Positions 8,391 through 16,944 of a stretch of 34,919 nucleotides of DNA are shown here, one piece after another. The notes under the pieces are model-generated. The model made no database searches. It was not told the origin of the DNA and was given only the letters and a program-made list of their open reading frames with translations. The DNA is taken from positions 1 through 34,919 of the forward strand of contig DCWI01000100.1 of assembly GCA_002328825.1 (NCBI GenBank). Reading direction: 5' to 3'. Positions within the stretch are counted from its first letter, which is position 1; the number at the start of each line of letters is the position of its first letter. The DNA is from Nitrospiraceae bacterium UBA2166 (lineage in GTDB: Bacteria > Nitrospirota > Nitrospiria > Nitrospirales > UBA2166). The position numbers were made by a program, and so were the translations under genes.

Positions 8391-9327
8391 ACATAGATTC
8401 CAACAAAAAGAATTGCCAATGATGAATGAGGTGAATCAAGAGGACCACGAGCCATCTTCACTTAGCCGCGGAATAAAAACCATTAGCCTTGTTATCGCTG
8501 GTTTCTTCATCCTAGTACTTGGAATCACCATTTTGGAAGAGGCAATTCCAGTTGGAAGTGAGAACAGCATTGCTTTAATTCGCATTGAAGGCATTATCCT
8601 CGACTCACAAGAAGTCATACGACAAATTAAGCACTTTACAGACGATTCCACTATTCAGGCGATTGTTGTCCGCATTAACAGCCCTGGTGGAGCGGTAGTT
8701 CCATCCCAAGAAATCTATGAAGCATTGAAGCGTGCCCGCGATGAAGGAGAAAAAATGGTAGTAACCTCAATGGGAGATATGGCTGCCTCTGGAGGGTATT
8801 ACATTGCGTCTGCATCTAACACGATTCTCGCAAACCCCGGAACCATTACTGGAAGTATCGGGGTGATCATGGAAATGACCAATGCCGAGAAGCTACTTGC
8901 CAAGATAGGGCTTGAGAGTGTTGTGGTGAAGAGTGGGCTCCATAAAGACATTGGATCCCCCTTCCTCCCTTTAAGTGAGGAAGCACGAGCTATTCTGCAA
9001 GACGTTATGGATGATGTCCATGATCAATTTATTCATGCGGTAGCCGAGGGAAGGAAAATGGAGATTACCCAAGTCCACCTTCTTGCTGATGGAAGAATTT
9101 TTACAGGGCGCCAGGCACTTGAAGTTAATCTCGTAGATCGATTGGGAACATTGCAAGACGCAATAAAATTAGCTGCAGATTTTTCAGGCATCACTGAAGA
9201 GCCAACCATCATTGAAATCGAACCTCGGTTTTCATTGAAGGATCTTGTGCGAGTCCAACTCCAAGAGATTCTCTACACAATCATTACGCCAACTATGTTC
9301 AGCTTAAAATTCAAATTTTCTCTCTGA
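8371..9327 (+). CDS. sppA: Signal peptide peptidase SppA, short (36K-type) form
   Basis: Membrane-bound serine/lysine protease that degrades cleaved signal peptides. The 318-residue reading has a cytoplasmic N terminus, one membrane span at about 37-56, and a ClpP-like S49 protease domain. The nucleophile is S140 in MAASGGYYIA, and the presumed lysine base lies in the segment KSGLHKDIGSP (187-197). It is the half-length form (one S49 domain), as in Gram-positives and many other bacteria. The start is uncertain: ATG at 8371 overlaps rpsA by 20 nt, while in-frame ATGs at 8419/8422 avoid overlap and lose 16-17 residues. Neither has a strong Shine-Dalgarno. Confidence 0.92.
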   Translation: MVKPLHEHRFQQKELPMMNEVNQEDHEPSSLSRGIKTISLVIAGFFILVLGITILEEAIPVGSENSIALIRIEGIILDSQEVIRQIKHFTDDSTIQAIVVRINSPGGAVVPSQEIYEALKRARDEGEKMVVTSMGDMAASGGYYIASASNTILANPGTITGSIGVIMEMTNAEKLLAKIGLESVVVKSGLHKDIGSPFLPLSEEARAILQDVMDDVHDQFIHAVAEGRKMEITQVHLLADGRIFTGRQALEVNLVDRLGTLQDAIKLAADFSGITEEPTIIEIEPRFSLKDLVRVQLQEILYTIITPTMFSLKFKFSL

Positions 9328-9437
9328 ACCACAAATTAGACAGATGCGGGTAGTGCAAATAATCCTTACTGACGCCAATATAAAATTACGCCCCATAACC
9401 AAATGACTAAGCACAAGACAATTGGAAAATACTAGCG

Positions 9438-9755
9438 ATGACAAAAGCAGAGCTAATAAGCCAACTTGCCACCCAAATATCATCATTAACAAAAAGTCAG
9501 GTTGATGTAATAGTTAATACGATTTTTGAATCAATGAGAAATGCTCTCAGCCGAGGGGAAAAAATTGAAATACGAGGCTTTGGAAGTTTTAAGCTTCGTG
9601 TACGCCAAATGAAAAATGGGAGAAATCCAAAGACTGGTGAAGCCGTACTCATTCCAGCAAAAAGAATCCCATTTTTCAAAGTGGGAAAAGAACTTCGGCA
9701 GATGGTTAATGAATTATCGCCAGTACAACAATACAGATCCACTCATAAAGAGTGA
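9438..9755 (+). CDS. HU/IHF family DNA-binding protein (IHF-like)
   Basis: Small nucleoid protein that bends DNA. Its 105 residues show the family layout: helix-turn-helix-like N terminus (MTKAELISQL), IEIRGFGSFKLR (43-54), then the beta-arm GRNPKTGEAV (61-70) with the PAKRIPFFK strand, containing the proline that intercalates into DNA. The short C-terminal tail beyond residue 92 and the RNPKTGE arm fit the IHF subunits better than HU, but alpha and beta cannot be told apart with confidence. It lies 110 nt after sppA, so it may have its own promoter. rpsA followed by an IHF gene is a recurrent bacterial order. Confidence 0.92.
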   Translation: MTKAELISQLATQISSLTKSQVDVIVNTIFESMRNALSRGEKIEIRGFGSFKLRVRQMKNGRNPKTGEAVLIPAKRIPFFKVGKELRQMVNELSPVQQYRSTHKE

Positions 9756-9951
9756 TCTGAGGTGCAACTACTGCAATCCCAACAAAAAGTTTCCTAAAGC
9801 ACCCACGTCAAAAAACTCTTTACATACGAACACAGTCTTATGAAGTGCTACCATTTGGTTGATTTGATAAAACAAGAGTCATTTACACGCGTGATCAAGC
9901 ACGGGAATACCTATAATGGAGAAAAATTGTGTCGGGAATGGAACAACCTGG

Positions 9952-10593
9952 TCACTGCGTCCCCCTTGGTGACCAATTAGTATCCTCACCTCCTCTTGCA
10001 TTTTTCAAATCTTCTACAGTGTTTACGTTTTCGAAAGCCCGGCCAGACGGGTCAAATTTTTCAATTTCATCATCGCAGATATAACGAACAGAAACGCTAT
10101 CATAATCACAAATCCTCGTTACTCTAAAATCACGCTGATCAATCATTTTTTTGAGAAAAGGTAGACAGCGCTTGGAATATACTGCATGTGTCGGCTGTAA
10201 TCCAGACTGCAGTTTTGGGATAACAACATCATAGTTAGTTTCTTTCGGCTCCTCAACACGCTCAACAATAAATTTCACTAGATCAGGCTGGACCCATGGC
10301 ATATCACACGCCACAACAAACCCATAATTAAGTGATGCGTACGAAAGACCAGTATATATACCACCCAGAGTTGCGCAGTTTTTGACAAGATCATGCACGA
10401 CCCTATGCCGAGTCTGAATGGTAGATTCGGGTATAGCAGTCACAATCACAATGTCATCAAACAATGTCTCACAAATAGCAATGATACGAGCCAACATCCC
10501 TTGCCCGCCTACCTCAAGAAAACGTTTATCCATCCCCATTCGACGGCTTTTGCCGCCGGCAAGAATGATGCACGTTGCAGGTAGAAAACTCAT
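9952..10593 (-). CDS. mobA: Molybdenum cofactor guanylyltransferase
   Basis: Transfers GMP from GTP to molybdopterin to make the bis-MGD cofactor of DMSO-reductase-family enzymes, including nitrite oxidoreductase and nitrate reductases. From ATG 10591-10593 the protein has 213 residues, with the signature ILAGGKSRRMGMDK at residues 9-22 and VACDMPW, the metal-binding aspartate motif. An upstream TTG at 10623 would add ten residues but lies inside the preceding terminator hairpin, so I reject it. The C terminus (TNWSPRGTQ) is unremarkable. It is separated by the terminator from the cytochrome operon and probably has its own promoter. The presence of MobA implies molybdoenzymes elsewhere in the genome. 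Confidence 0.9.
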   Translation of the reverse strand: MSFLPATCIILAGGKSRRMGMDKRFLEVGGQGMLARIIAICETLFDDIVIVTAIPESTIQTRHRVVHDLVKNCATLGGIYTGLSYASLNYGFVVACDMPWVQPDLVKFIVERVEEPKETNYDVVIPKLQSGLQPTHAVYSKRCLPFLKKMIDQRDFRVTRICDYDSVSVRYICDDEIEKFDPSGRAFENVNTVEDLKNARGGEDTNWSPRGTQ

Positions 10594-10613
10594 AAGACCA
10601 AATGATGAGGCAC

Positions 10614-10644
10614 AAAAAAACAAGGGGTGAGAAGCACCCCTTGT
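10614..10644 (-). terminator. Rho-independent terminator of the cytochrome operon
   Basis: On the minus strand a perfect 10-bp stem, ACAAGGGGTG (10635-10644) with CACCCCTTGT (10620-10629) and a 5-nt loop, is followed by a T run (A tract 10614-10620 on plus). It lies 44 nt after the stop of the last cytochrome gene. It is the clearest terminator in the window. Confidence 0.9.
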
Positions 10645-10688
10645 CGCAACAGATCCACAGTGTTTCAGACAATGCTTGTCTAAGTCAA

Positions 10689-12488
10689 CTACACAACCTT
10701 GCCTTGCGCGCGATTTCGCCTTCCAGTTAAGACCCAGACCTCAACAACAACAATCACCATACCAATAAAGATTGCATACCACGCTACTGAAGCCGGAATA
10801 GGTGGTTCCAAAATGGTGTTATAAAACGTCGAAATGGCCATCTTAAGCCCATAATCACCATTATGTCCTTCCCAAGCAAAAAACACTGTTGGAATATATT
10901 CCCCAGGGATAAATTCAACATCGCCCTCATTTTGAGCCGCTAATGATCTCTTCATCATAAGCGTCCATTTGCCGTTTTTGTATTCTGAAAAAACAACCTG
11001 CAATCCTGCAGATGAGGCCTCACGTTCAACTAGAGGTTCCAAGGCACCTGTTCCAGTAAGAGCTCTTATTGCGCCGTCAGATTCCCATTTCCATATATCA
11101 ACAGAGTTTTTGCTGTCCCCATGAATAAATCGCGGTTTTTCAGGAGGGCTCAGGCTCGCCCAATCTGTCGGAAACTGGATTGCTAGCGCATCGTTGAATG
11201 GCCCATACGCACGAACCTTCCCCGCAATAGGATCACCGCTTGGTGGAGTTTCTTCTGGCATAAATGCTTCAACGTCATCGGGTTTTATACTTTGACTTCG
11301 ATCATTCCATTCAAATAAAAACGCGATGTCATCATTGTCATAGAGTGAGCGGACAAAAATATTATCAACCTTATTCACAAAGTTTCGACTTTTGTGAATG
11401 ATCTGCCCGGCCATGCCAATAAAACGTCTTTCTCGTGCTTCCCAAGCAGCATGAGAAGGATCAGACGGAATACGACCATCTTCGACAACTTCGGTATCCA
11501 CAAACCCTGAACGAAGCACAAATTTAATAACAGGTTTATCTGTTAACGGGTCAATTTTAAGAGGCTCGCCTTCGAAATCACGCTCGCATAAAGAATTCAC
11601 AAAGTTCGAGAGATGCCAACGCTCCTCAATCGTTGTTTGGTCAGCAAACGACGGCATGGGTGTTCCATTAAGCCCTGTCGAAAATGTACGAAACACATTC
11701 TTAACATTATATGGATCCTGTCGACTCCCTCGAAAGTTCCAACATTTATGAAAATCTGCTGGCTGGATCGCAAAACCCCAATCGTCTTTCAGATTAAACG
11801 GATTCCCATCCCCGCGCCCATCCTGTCCATGGCACTCTGCACAGCGCAATCGATCAAACACAGCCTTCCCTTGCTCAACACTTTCTGGCGAAGTGGGAAT
11901 TGGTTCCAAAGTATCAAGCTCAAGCTGGGTAACATACTCAAACTCTTCATCAGTAAACGCACGATCTTGAATAAGCTCAAATGCAACGAAGGAAACAACA
12001 TCACGCCGTTGTTGCTCATTCAAAATACCATTCCAAGGAGGCATAGCCGAACCAGGCAACCCATGCGTAACAGTTTCAAAAAGATCCTCAAGCAAAGGAA
12101 GTTCCCCACTAAACGTGTGCCTTACTTTAAAGGTACCTTGATTAAAATTCCGAGGTCGCGGCCACAAGCGATCCGCACCCGGCCCATCACCTGCACCCTC
12201 GACACCATGACACCACACACATTTGCTAAAATAGACTTTCTTTCCGTTTTCAAGCTCCTCTGGCGTTGGTTCTGACGGCAATTCCCCGTCGACAAAACCA
12301 ACAGGCAACTCCTCGACCTCCTCACTCTCTTCCTGTCCAGGAGCAACACTCACCCACCAGGGCGCTGCCATTAGAAGCGTACAAAGGCCGAGCACGAGCC
12401 CGATCAACATAGGACGGCGAGACCGCCACCAGACATGATCTTCTAGCATTGTCGTATTTCCCCCAACAGCATCCATGCGACTACTCAT
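10689..12488 (-). CDS. Di-haem cytochrome c fused to an ethylbenzene-dehydrogenase/NxrC-like haem-binding domain
   Basis: Predicted periplasmic electron carrier anchored at both ends. From ATG 12486-12488 there are 599 residues: a signal-anchor at about 27-47, then two class-I-like cytochrome c domains with CVWCH (C90-H94) and CAECH (C216-H220), with candidate axial methionines in SAMPPW and TPMPSF. Residues about 315-555 resemble the haem-b domain of type II DMSO-reductase gamma subunits (ethylbenzene dehydrogenase, NxrC), ending in AWEGHNGDYGLKMAIS. A C-terminal span lies at about 567-587. The ATG overlaps the stop of the upstream cytochrome (GATGAGTAG), so the two are coupled; an extra upstream start at 12527 would overlap it by 47 nt. 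Function in an oxidase complex is inferred from position. Confidence 0.82.
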   Translation of the reverse strand: MSSRMDAVGGNTTMLEDHVWWRSRRPMLIGLVLGLCTLLMAAPWWVSVAPGQEESEEVEELPVGFVDGELPSEPTPEELENGKKVYFSKCVWCHGVEGAGDGPGADRLWPRPRNFNQGTFKVRHTFSGELPLLEDLFETVTHGLPGSAMPPWNGILNEQQRRDVVSFVAFELIQDRAFTDEEFEYVTQLELDTLEPIPTSPESVEQGKAVFDRLRCAECHGQDGRGDGNPFNLKDDWGFAIQPADFHKCWNFRGSRQDPYNVKNVFRTFSTGLNGTPMPSFADQTTIEERWHLSNFVNSLCERDFEGEPLKIDPLTDKPVIKFVLRSGFVDTEVVEDGRIPSDPSHAAWEARERRFIGMAGQIIHKSRNFVNKVDNIFVRSLYDNDDIAFLFEWNDRSQSIKPDDVEAFMPEETPPSGDPIAGKVRAYGPFNDALAIQFPTDWASLSPPEKPRFIHGDSKNSVDIWKWESDGAIRALTGTGALEPLVEREASSAGLQVVFSEYKNGKWTLMMKRSLAAQNEGDVEFIPGEYIPTVFFAWEGHNGDYGLKMAISTFYNTILEPPIPASVAWYAIFIGMVIVVVEVWVLTGRRNRAQGKVV

Positions 12489-13401
12489 CCCACGTCCGTG
12501 GTGGATACTTAGTATGCCAATACTCAAACAAAATTACTTTCCATATCTCGTCCGTTGTGAGATGCTGCTCCCATGGCGGCATCGCTGACGCCCATGGAAA
12601 TCCCTCACGAGGTAAACCTGGCCCGCCTTTGGCTACTCTCCAAAACACGAATGTCTCTTGGAGCTGAGCGAGAGTCCCTGGGTCAGTAAAATTTGCTGGA
12701 ATCGGATTAAACGCGTAGGCATACAGACCGCGGCCATTCAAATTATCCCCATGACAGAAGTGACAGTTCTGGAAAAATATGTCGCCTCCCTCTTTGACAT
12801 TCTTCATATATTGAATACTGTCTGGGTCAAATGGGTTGTCCATCACATGTGCATCTTGTATGTGATTAGAGTACTCACCATTCTCATCAACCCGAAATGG
12901 ACTCTCCGAGGTTTGTAATGGAAATTTTTTGCCATGGACTTTTACTGCTGCCGGCGGCGCAGGGTGGACAGTTCGAAGTTCAATAGGTTCCCCCAAGCTC
13001 GGCAAGAGATTCTGGTAGGCCATACCACTTGCAGAAAGCGGCAATACGACAAGAAGAACCGCCCTCACCCACCACATCATCGGCGTCTTTGCATCCAATA
13101 CTGCGATAATTGGACGTTTAAACTCCGTCCATCCTTTCTCAGCCGAAGATACCCACATGAAGATGCCAATAGCAATCATTACCTGATAGATCGCCCGTAC
13201 ACTAAACGGCAACGGGGGATCAACTCTAACCTTGTAATACCACCACCCAGCAACGAACACTAAGACTGCCTGAAGTAGCATGGGAACACGAATTCCCATC
13301 TTTTTGTCCAAAATCATGGCACCCAAGATGAAGATAACCATGATCAGCAATAGCTCAGCCAATAGCTGAACAGGCATCATTCCTTCAAAAAAACCAGGCA
13401 T
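12481..13401 (-). CDS. Membrane-bound mono-haem cytochrome c
   Basis: The 306-residue protein has about four membrane spans (about 10-30, 40-57, 70-86, 108-128) and a periplasmic C-terminal cytochrome c domain. One haem site, CHFCH (C213-H217), is present, with a probable axial methionine in ASAMPPWEQH. Between spans and haem lies a 70-residue linker. The start has a strong GGGAGG site just upstream. A 93-nt spacer with two small hairpins separates it from the preceding cytochrome gene, and the next gene overlaps its stop by 8 nt. It is probably a membrane subunit that docks a soluble haem domain near the bd-like oxidase. I do not recognise a named family beyond cytochrome c. Confidence 0.82.
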   Translation of the reverse strand: MPGFFEGMMPVQLLAELLLIMVIFILGAMILDKKMGIRVPMLLQAVLVFVAGWWYYKVRVDPPLPFSVRAIYQVMIAIGIFMWVSSAEKGWTEFKRPIIAVLDAKTPMMWWVRAVLLVVLPLSASGMAYQNLLPSLGEPIELRTVHPAPPAAVKVHGKKFPLQTSESPFRVDENGEYSNHIQDAHVMDNPFDPDSIQYMKNVKEGGDIFFQNCHFCHGDNLNGRGLYAYAFNPIPANFTDPGTLAQLQETFVFWRVAKGGPGLPREGFPWASAMPPWEQHLTTDEIWKVILFEYWHTKYPPRTWDE

Positions 13402-13414
13402 TTACGCCTCCCTC

Positions 13415-13495
13415 ATGGCAACGGCCATATCTCTATATAAACTATACAAGGACATCAAAGGTCTATTCCCAGCATGACAGGTAAAATCCTTACCT
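13415..13495 (-). promoter_or_regulatory. Intercistronic spacer with two small hairpins
   Basis: In the 93-nt gap between two cytochrome genes are two perfect inverted repeats: AGGTAA...TTACCT (13479-13495), which begins at the stop codon of the upstream gene, and ATGGC...GCCAT (13415-13428), ending just before the Shine-Dalgarno of the downstream gene. Neither has a T tract, so they are unlikely terminators. They may protect mRNA ends or tune translation. Confidence 0.3.
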
Positions 13496-14721
13496 CACAT
13501 CTCCTCATGATTCGGAGGATCCTTGCCTTTCTCAATCTTCGACAGATAGTTGACAATTCTAAACACAGTTTTGGCATTAAGTCCCGTACCAAAGTCTTCA
13601 GGCATCAGATCCTCGTCAAAGTCTGGAACAACATACAGATTAGGATCCAGAATAGATTCTAAAATGTACTCCTGCACTGACGATGCCGATCCTGCGTAGT
13701 TCTTGTCCTTCATCCTCTTGGGAGCATTCGTCTTGACGTAAAGCTCCGGTCCAAAATCACCTTCGTCTGCACCCGGAATCCCTGGAATCACATGACACAC
13801 CGTGCACTGCGCTTTCTCAAAAATCTCCTGTAGGGATTCATCCCCAGTAGCATATAACTGGCTTTCGCCTCCCCCTCCTTCTTCCTCTGTTCCCGTAGAA
13901 ACCTGAGGCCTCTCATCTTCAGGGATAAACTTCTCATAAGCTGCACGCATCTCATCAACGGAAGGAGGATCAATACCCTCACGAACATACGACCAAGTAT
14001 CAATGGCAACCATTTCATCAATCGTGAGATTGATTGGCGATTTATGAATGGCGGGCATCGGACTTTCACGGTCGTTGGTACCTCCCTTTCCAAACCCAGG
14101 ACTCACATAACAATTGGGACAGGCATGCGACTCCGCCATGTACTCAATCCCAGTCTCGGCAATTCCGCTTCCATCAAATGAAACAGGTTGCACAGTATCA
14201 CGATTAATGTATTCATCAAGATTCACAATTTCATTCGACCTATCAGGCAGTCCGAACATATTGGGCGCCCGCTCACCATGATCACTTGACCCAAACACGT
14301 GACAGAGGGGGCACTGGCCTTTCCCAATAGCTCCCTTGACAGTACTCCCACCCACAGAGCCAAATATAAGTTTCTCCCCAAGATCAGCAAGCTCCTGCTG
14401 TGACATCGTGGAAATATCCTCGATTTGCTCCTCAAGTGGAGGCGGTTCCCCAATGGTCTGCGGCAACCAATTTGCAAATCCAGCAAAAGCAGCCGCAACA
14501 ATAATCATAAACGCTGCTCCATGCATGATGTAGCGCGCTTTGTGAAAATAGATCCCTACTATAAACGTCGTCACCGTAAAAATTCCCAACGACACAGGCA
14601 AGAGCCGAGAATTGCCATAGAAATTTACACGGTAATTAGTAATAGCCAGTACGACGAGACCAAGAGCAAGCACACCAATCCAGAGCTTAAAGAGTTGTTT
14701 TTTATCCTTCAGAAAGTCCAC
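13495..14721 (-). CDS. Membrane-anchored multi-haem cytochrome c with a degenerate third haem site
   Basis: The 408-residue protein starts with three membrane spans (about 11-29, 40-60, 66-85) and continues into a periplasmic part. Two standard sites bind haem c: CPLCH (C137-H141) and CTVCH (C306-H310). Between them is CPNCY (201-205), which would be a third CXXCH but for Tyr in place of His. Candidate axial methionines occur in SPMPAIH and EDLMPEDF. An acidic/glycine-rich linker (about 275-287) separates the two halves. The start is GTG at 14719-14721, with GAGGGG a few nt upstream. It lies 30 nt after the bd-like subunit gene and is surely co-transcribed with it. Confidence 0.83.
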   Translation of the reverse strand: MDFLKDKKQLFKLWIGVLALGLVVLAITNYRVNFYGNSRLLPVSLGIFTVTTFIVGIYFHKARYIMHGAAFMIIVAAAFAGFANWLPQTIGEPPPLEEQIEDISTMSQQELADLGEKLIFGSVGGSTVKGAIGKGQCPLCHVFGSSDHGERAPNMFGLPDRSNEIVNLDEYINRDTVQPVSFDGSGIAETGIEYMAESHACPNCYVSPGFGKGGTNDRESPMPAIHKSPINLTIDEMVAIDTWSYVREGIDPPSVDEMRAAYEKFIPEDERPQVSTGTEEEGGGGESQLYATGDESLQEIFEKAQCTVCHVIPGIPGADEGDFGPELYVKTNAPKRMKDKNYAGSASSVQEYILESILDPNLYVVPDFDEDLMPEDFGTGLNAKTVFRIVNYLSKIEKGKDPPNHEEM

Positions 14722-14751
14722 CTATCCCCTCGCTTCATTCATGGCATCAAT

Positions 14752-16701
14752 TTAATTAGTGACTGGCGCAGGAGCCGAAACAGGAACAGCTCTGCCCTTT
14801 TCCACCACCGCTTTCTTCGTCCCCAATGATCCAAGCCAGAAGACAAAGAGTAATGTAACCCAGAAGAAGAGCACATTGAACGAGATCATGTTCGCGGCAA
14901 AGCCAATGGTGTGCGTAAAGGCCCACGGAGAGTTATCTCGCATGATTTCATTGACGTGCCAATGAAGCCGCACAGATGACCGGATATACCCCATCAATCC
15001 CATCATCCACGTAAACGACGTTGCCAGCATGAACAACGCATACTGAGACCGAACCGATATCTTACCCCATTCAACCGGGCCAGTCGGCTTCGCACCACGC
15101 ATCATAAACAAGTTTATCGTCATCCCTATAAACAAACACGATAGAGTTGAGACCACCTGGGGCACTGAAAGCCCCACGCGCACATTAGCAGGTATGTAGT
15201 AACCGTAAATTGCCAGCCAAATAATGTTGACAAATGCGACGCTAAATAAAGCCCATAAGGCAATATTCCCATATCGTGCCCACGGAACCGTTGGTATCTT
15301 ATTGCACCTCTGATAGAGGAGAAAACTCAGAACAGTTGTGGTTATAATGATGTTTACTGCCCCATTTTTAGCCGACATGACCCCGTAGTTGCCAACAACA
15401 GGATGTTGCTGCCCTCCCATCTCCTTCAACTCAGTTGGTGTCATGACCATCGTATGTGGCGTCAACCAAACCAAGAAGCACACAATGAGCACAAACGTCA
15501 TGTACTTGATGTACTTTTGATAACGCTCAGCACCTCGCATGCGCTCCATCCCTTGCCATAAATAGTAATTTGTTGTCAGGAATAGCGCCCCAATTAGGAC
15601 GGCTTGGATAATAAACAGCCAAGCCAGCAGTCCTCCCATAAGAGTAATACCCATCTGCTGCCGATACGCGTACACTTCACGCATCAAATAATAGCCGGCA
15701 AAAGGAAGAGGAATAAGGAATGCAACTGCAATAAACATCGCAACATACCCCATCCAATCATAGTGGGCTCGCTCCTCATCGTTTTTCGCTGACAAAAACC
15801 GATAAGCTGCATAGGCAGCGACAATTCCTCCACCAAACACCATATTGCCAAGAATCCGGTGAATGTTGACGGGATTCCAAAGATGGTTATGAACTGCGAG
15901 CCAGATGTTTCCAAGGTACTGCCCGTCAGCATCGACCCCAGCAGGAGACATCATAAACGTCGCCCAAGAATTTGCGAGCATCATGAGCACCGTGCCAAAC
16001 ACATTTAAAAAGACCGCCATACTGAGGTGAACCCACTTAAGGAGTCCTTCTCTCATTGCATCCCACCCGTAGTAGTAGATGTAGAGCGTCCCACTCTCAG
16101 CCAAGAACAACAAGACATAGATGTGCATAGCTGGATGGAAGATCTTCGTCATGTACGTCCAGAAGGCCGGATAGAGAATCATAAACGTAAATACCAGTAC
16201 CCCTCCTAAAATTGCGGTTATTGAATAGGCAGTAATACTGATCTTGATAAAGTCATAAGCGAGAGTATCGTACTTTTGGGCCATTGCACGATCTTTGGTA
16301 ACCATGCCGATAAACTCGATGATCATCACAAAGATCGGCACCGCAAGCACAAAACTCCCATAGTAGAGATGTTGTTGATTTGCGACCCAGATGATAACTC
16401 GACTCTCAAAATTGTATCGAGGATAATCATTTTCGTTATCGGAGGTCACAGGAGCAGGCGGCCCTTGAACAATTCCTTCGTCTCCATAGTGGACGTCATA
16501 CCCAATTTCCTGAGCAGGAACACTTTCACCATCAGTTTCTTCAGCAAAAGCCGCCTGCTCAAGTGCTGCATCTTCAAACTCCTCCGCCAACAAGGGAATT
16601 GAGACCACCAGAGGAAGCAACAAGGCACCCACAATGACCCCAACGGCTAGCCAGCTCAACAGCTGCTTATTTTTTATTCTCCCTTCAAAAAGCCGCTTCA
16701 T
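14752..16701 (-). CDS. Cytochrome bd-like oxidase core subunit (Nitrospira-type, CydA-related)
   Basis: Probable terminal oxidase core. The 649-residue protein has an N-terminal signal-anchor (about 13-35), an acidic periplasmic stretch, and a dozen or so further membrane spans. Relation to CydA shows in NQQHLYYGSF (H111, like the N-terminal haem ligand of CydA), LAESGTLYIYYYGW (E202), WVH (H225) followed by LANSWATFMMSPAG, and NIHRILGN (H281). The quinol-binding Q-loop motif GRQPW is absent, and extra histidines (H189, H193, H416, H580, H582, H597) are present. Such proteins have been described as cytochrome bd-like oxidases in Nitrospira. GGGGGAGG lies just before the ATG. Five genes of the same strand flank it. 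Family is confident; the electron donor is inferred. Confidence 0.85.
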   Translation of the reverse strand: MKRLFEGRIKNKQLLSWLAVGVIVGALLLPLVVSIPLLAEEFEDAALEQAAFAEETDGESVPAQEIGYDVHYGDEGIVQGPPAPVTSDNENDYPRYNFESRVIIWVANQQHLYYGSFVLAVPIFVMIIEFIGMVTKDRAMAQKYDTLAYDFIKISITAYSITAILGGVLVFTFMILYPAFWTYMTKIFHPAMHIYVLLFLAESGTLYIYYYGWDAMREGLLKWVHLSMAVFLNVFGTVLMMLANSWATFMMSPAGVDADGQYLGNIWLAVHNHLWNPVNIHRILGNMVFGGGIVAAYAAYRFLSAKNDEERAHYDWMGYVAMFIAVAFLIPLPFAGYYLMREVYAYRQQMGITLMGGLLAWLFIIQAVLIGALFLTTNYYLWQGMERMRGAERYQKYIKYMTFVLIVCFLVWLTPHTMVMTPTELKEMGGQQHPVVGNYGVMSAKNGAVNIIITTTVLSFLLYQRCNKIPTVPWARYGNIALWALFSVAFVNIIWLAIYGYYIPANVRVGLSVPQVVSTLSCLFIGMTINLFMMRGAKPTGPVEWGKISVRSQYALFMLATSFTWMMGLMGYIRSSVRLHWHVNEIMRDNSPWAFTHTIGFAANMISFNVLFFWVTLLFVFWLGSLGTKKAVVEKGRAVPVSAPAPVTN

Positions 16702-16776
16702 GTATCGTCCTCCCCCGGAACTATGCGCTCATATGTAGTTGATGTGTCGTGGCACCGCGTCACCATACTCATAACG

Positions 16777-16926
16777 TCAATGGCCACCACTACTTAATTC
16801 GGCTCCTGATCGAAACATATACCAGTAGTCGAGTCCCTGAAAGTCCATCAACCACCAGTTAATGAACGTGAAGTAAGCGATCGAAGCTGCAAACAGTACG
16901 ATTGTCACCATGATGTCTTTTGCCAT
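16777..16926 (-). CDS. Small single-span membrane protein (49 aa), possible oxidase subunit
   Basis: I translated 49 residues from ATG 16924-16926 to TGA 16777-16779. One membrane span runs from about residue 5 to 26 (DIMVTIVLFAASIAYFTF), followed by the aromatic stretch NWWLMDFQG and a short polar tail ending in SSGGH. A strong GGGGAG site sits about 10 nt before the ATG. It lies 75 nt before the bd-like subunit and 18 nt after the 40-aa gene, all on one strand. Classical bd oxidases have small single-span subunits (CydX, CydS, about 30-40 residues); this may be an analogue, but there is no sequence likeness I can claim. Confidence 0.7.
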   Translation of the reverse strand: MAKDIMVTIVLFAASIAYFTFINWWLMDFQGLDYWYMFRSGAELSSGGH

Positions 16927-16944
16927 ATCAACGGTACTCCCCAG

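Noticed and set aside
9840..9980. 46-codon plus-strand ORF in the gap after the IHF gene
   Set aside because: No Shine-Dalgarno, no recognisable domain, and it runs into the convergent mobA coding end.
10594..10623. N-terminal extension of mobA to a TTG start
   Set aside because: The TTG lies inside the terminator hairpin, and family proteins begin close to the LAGGKS motif.
11613..12275. 220-codon plus-strand ORF
   Set aside because: Lies wholly antisense to the di-haem cytochrome, whose haem motifs are clear; composition rich in Lys, Ile and Thr as expected from an antisense frame.
14752..16701. Canonical quinol oxidase cydA
   Set aside because: No GRQPW Q-loop, no cydB beside it, and c-type cytochromes instead.
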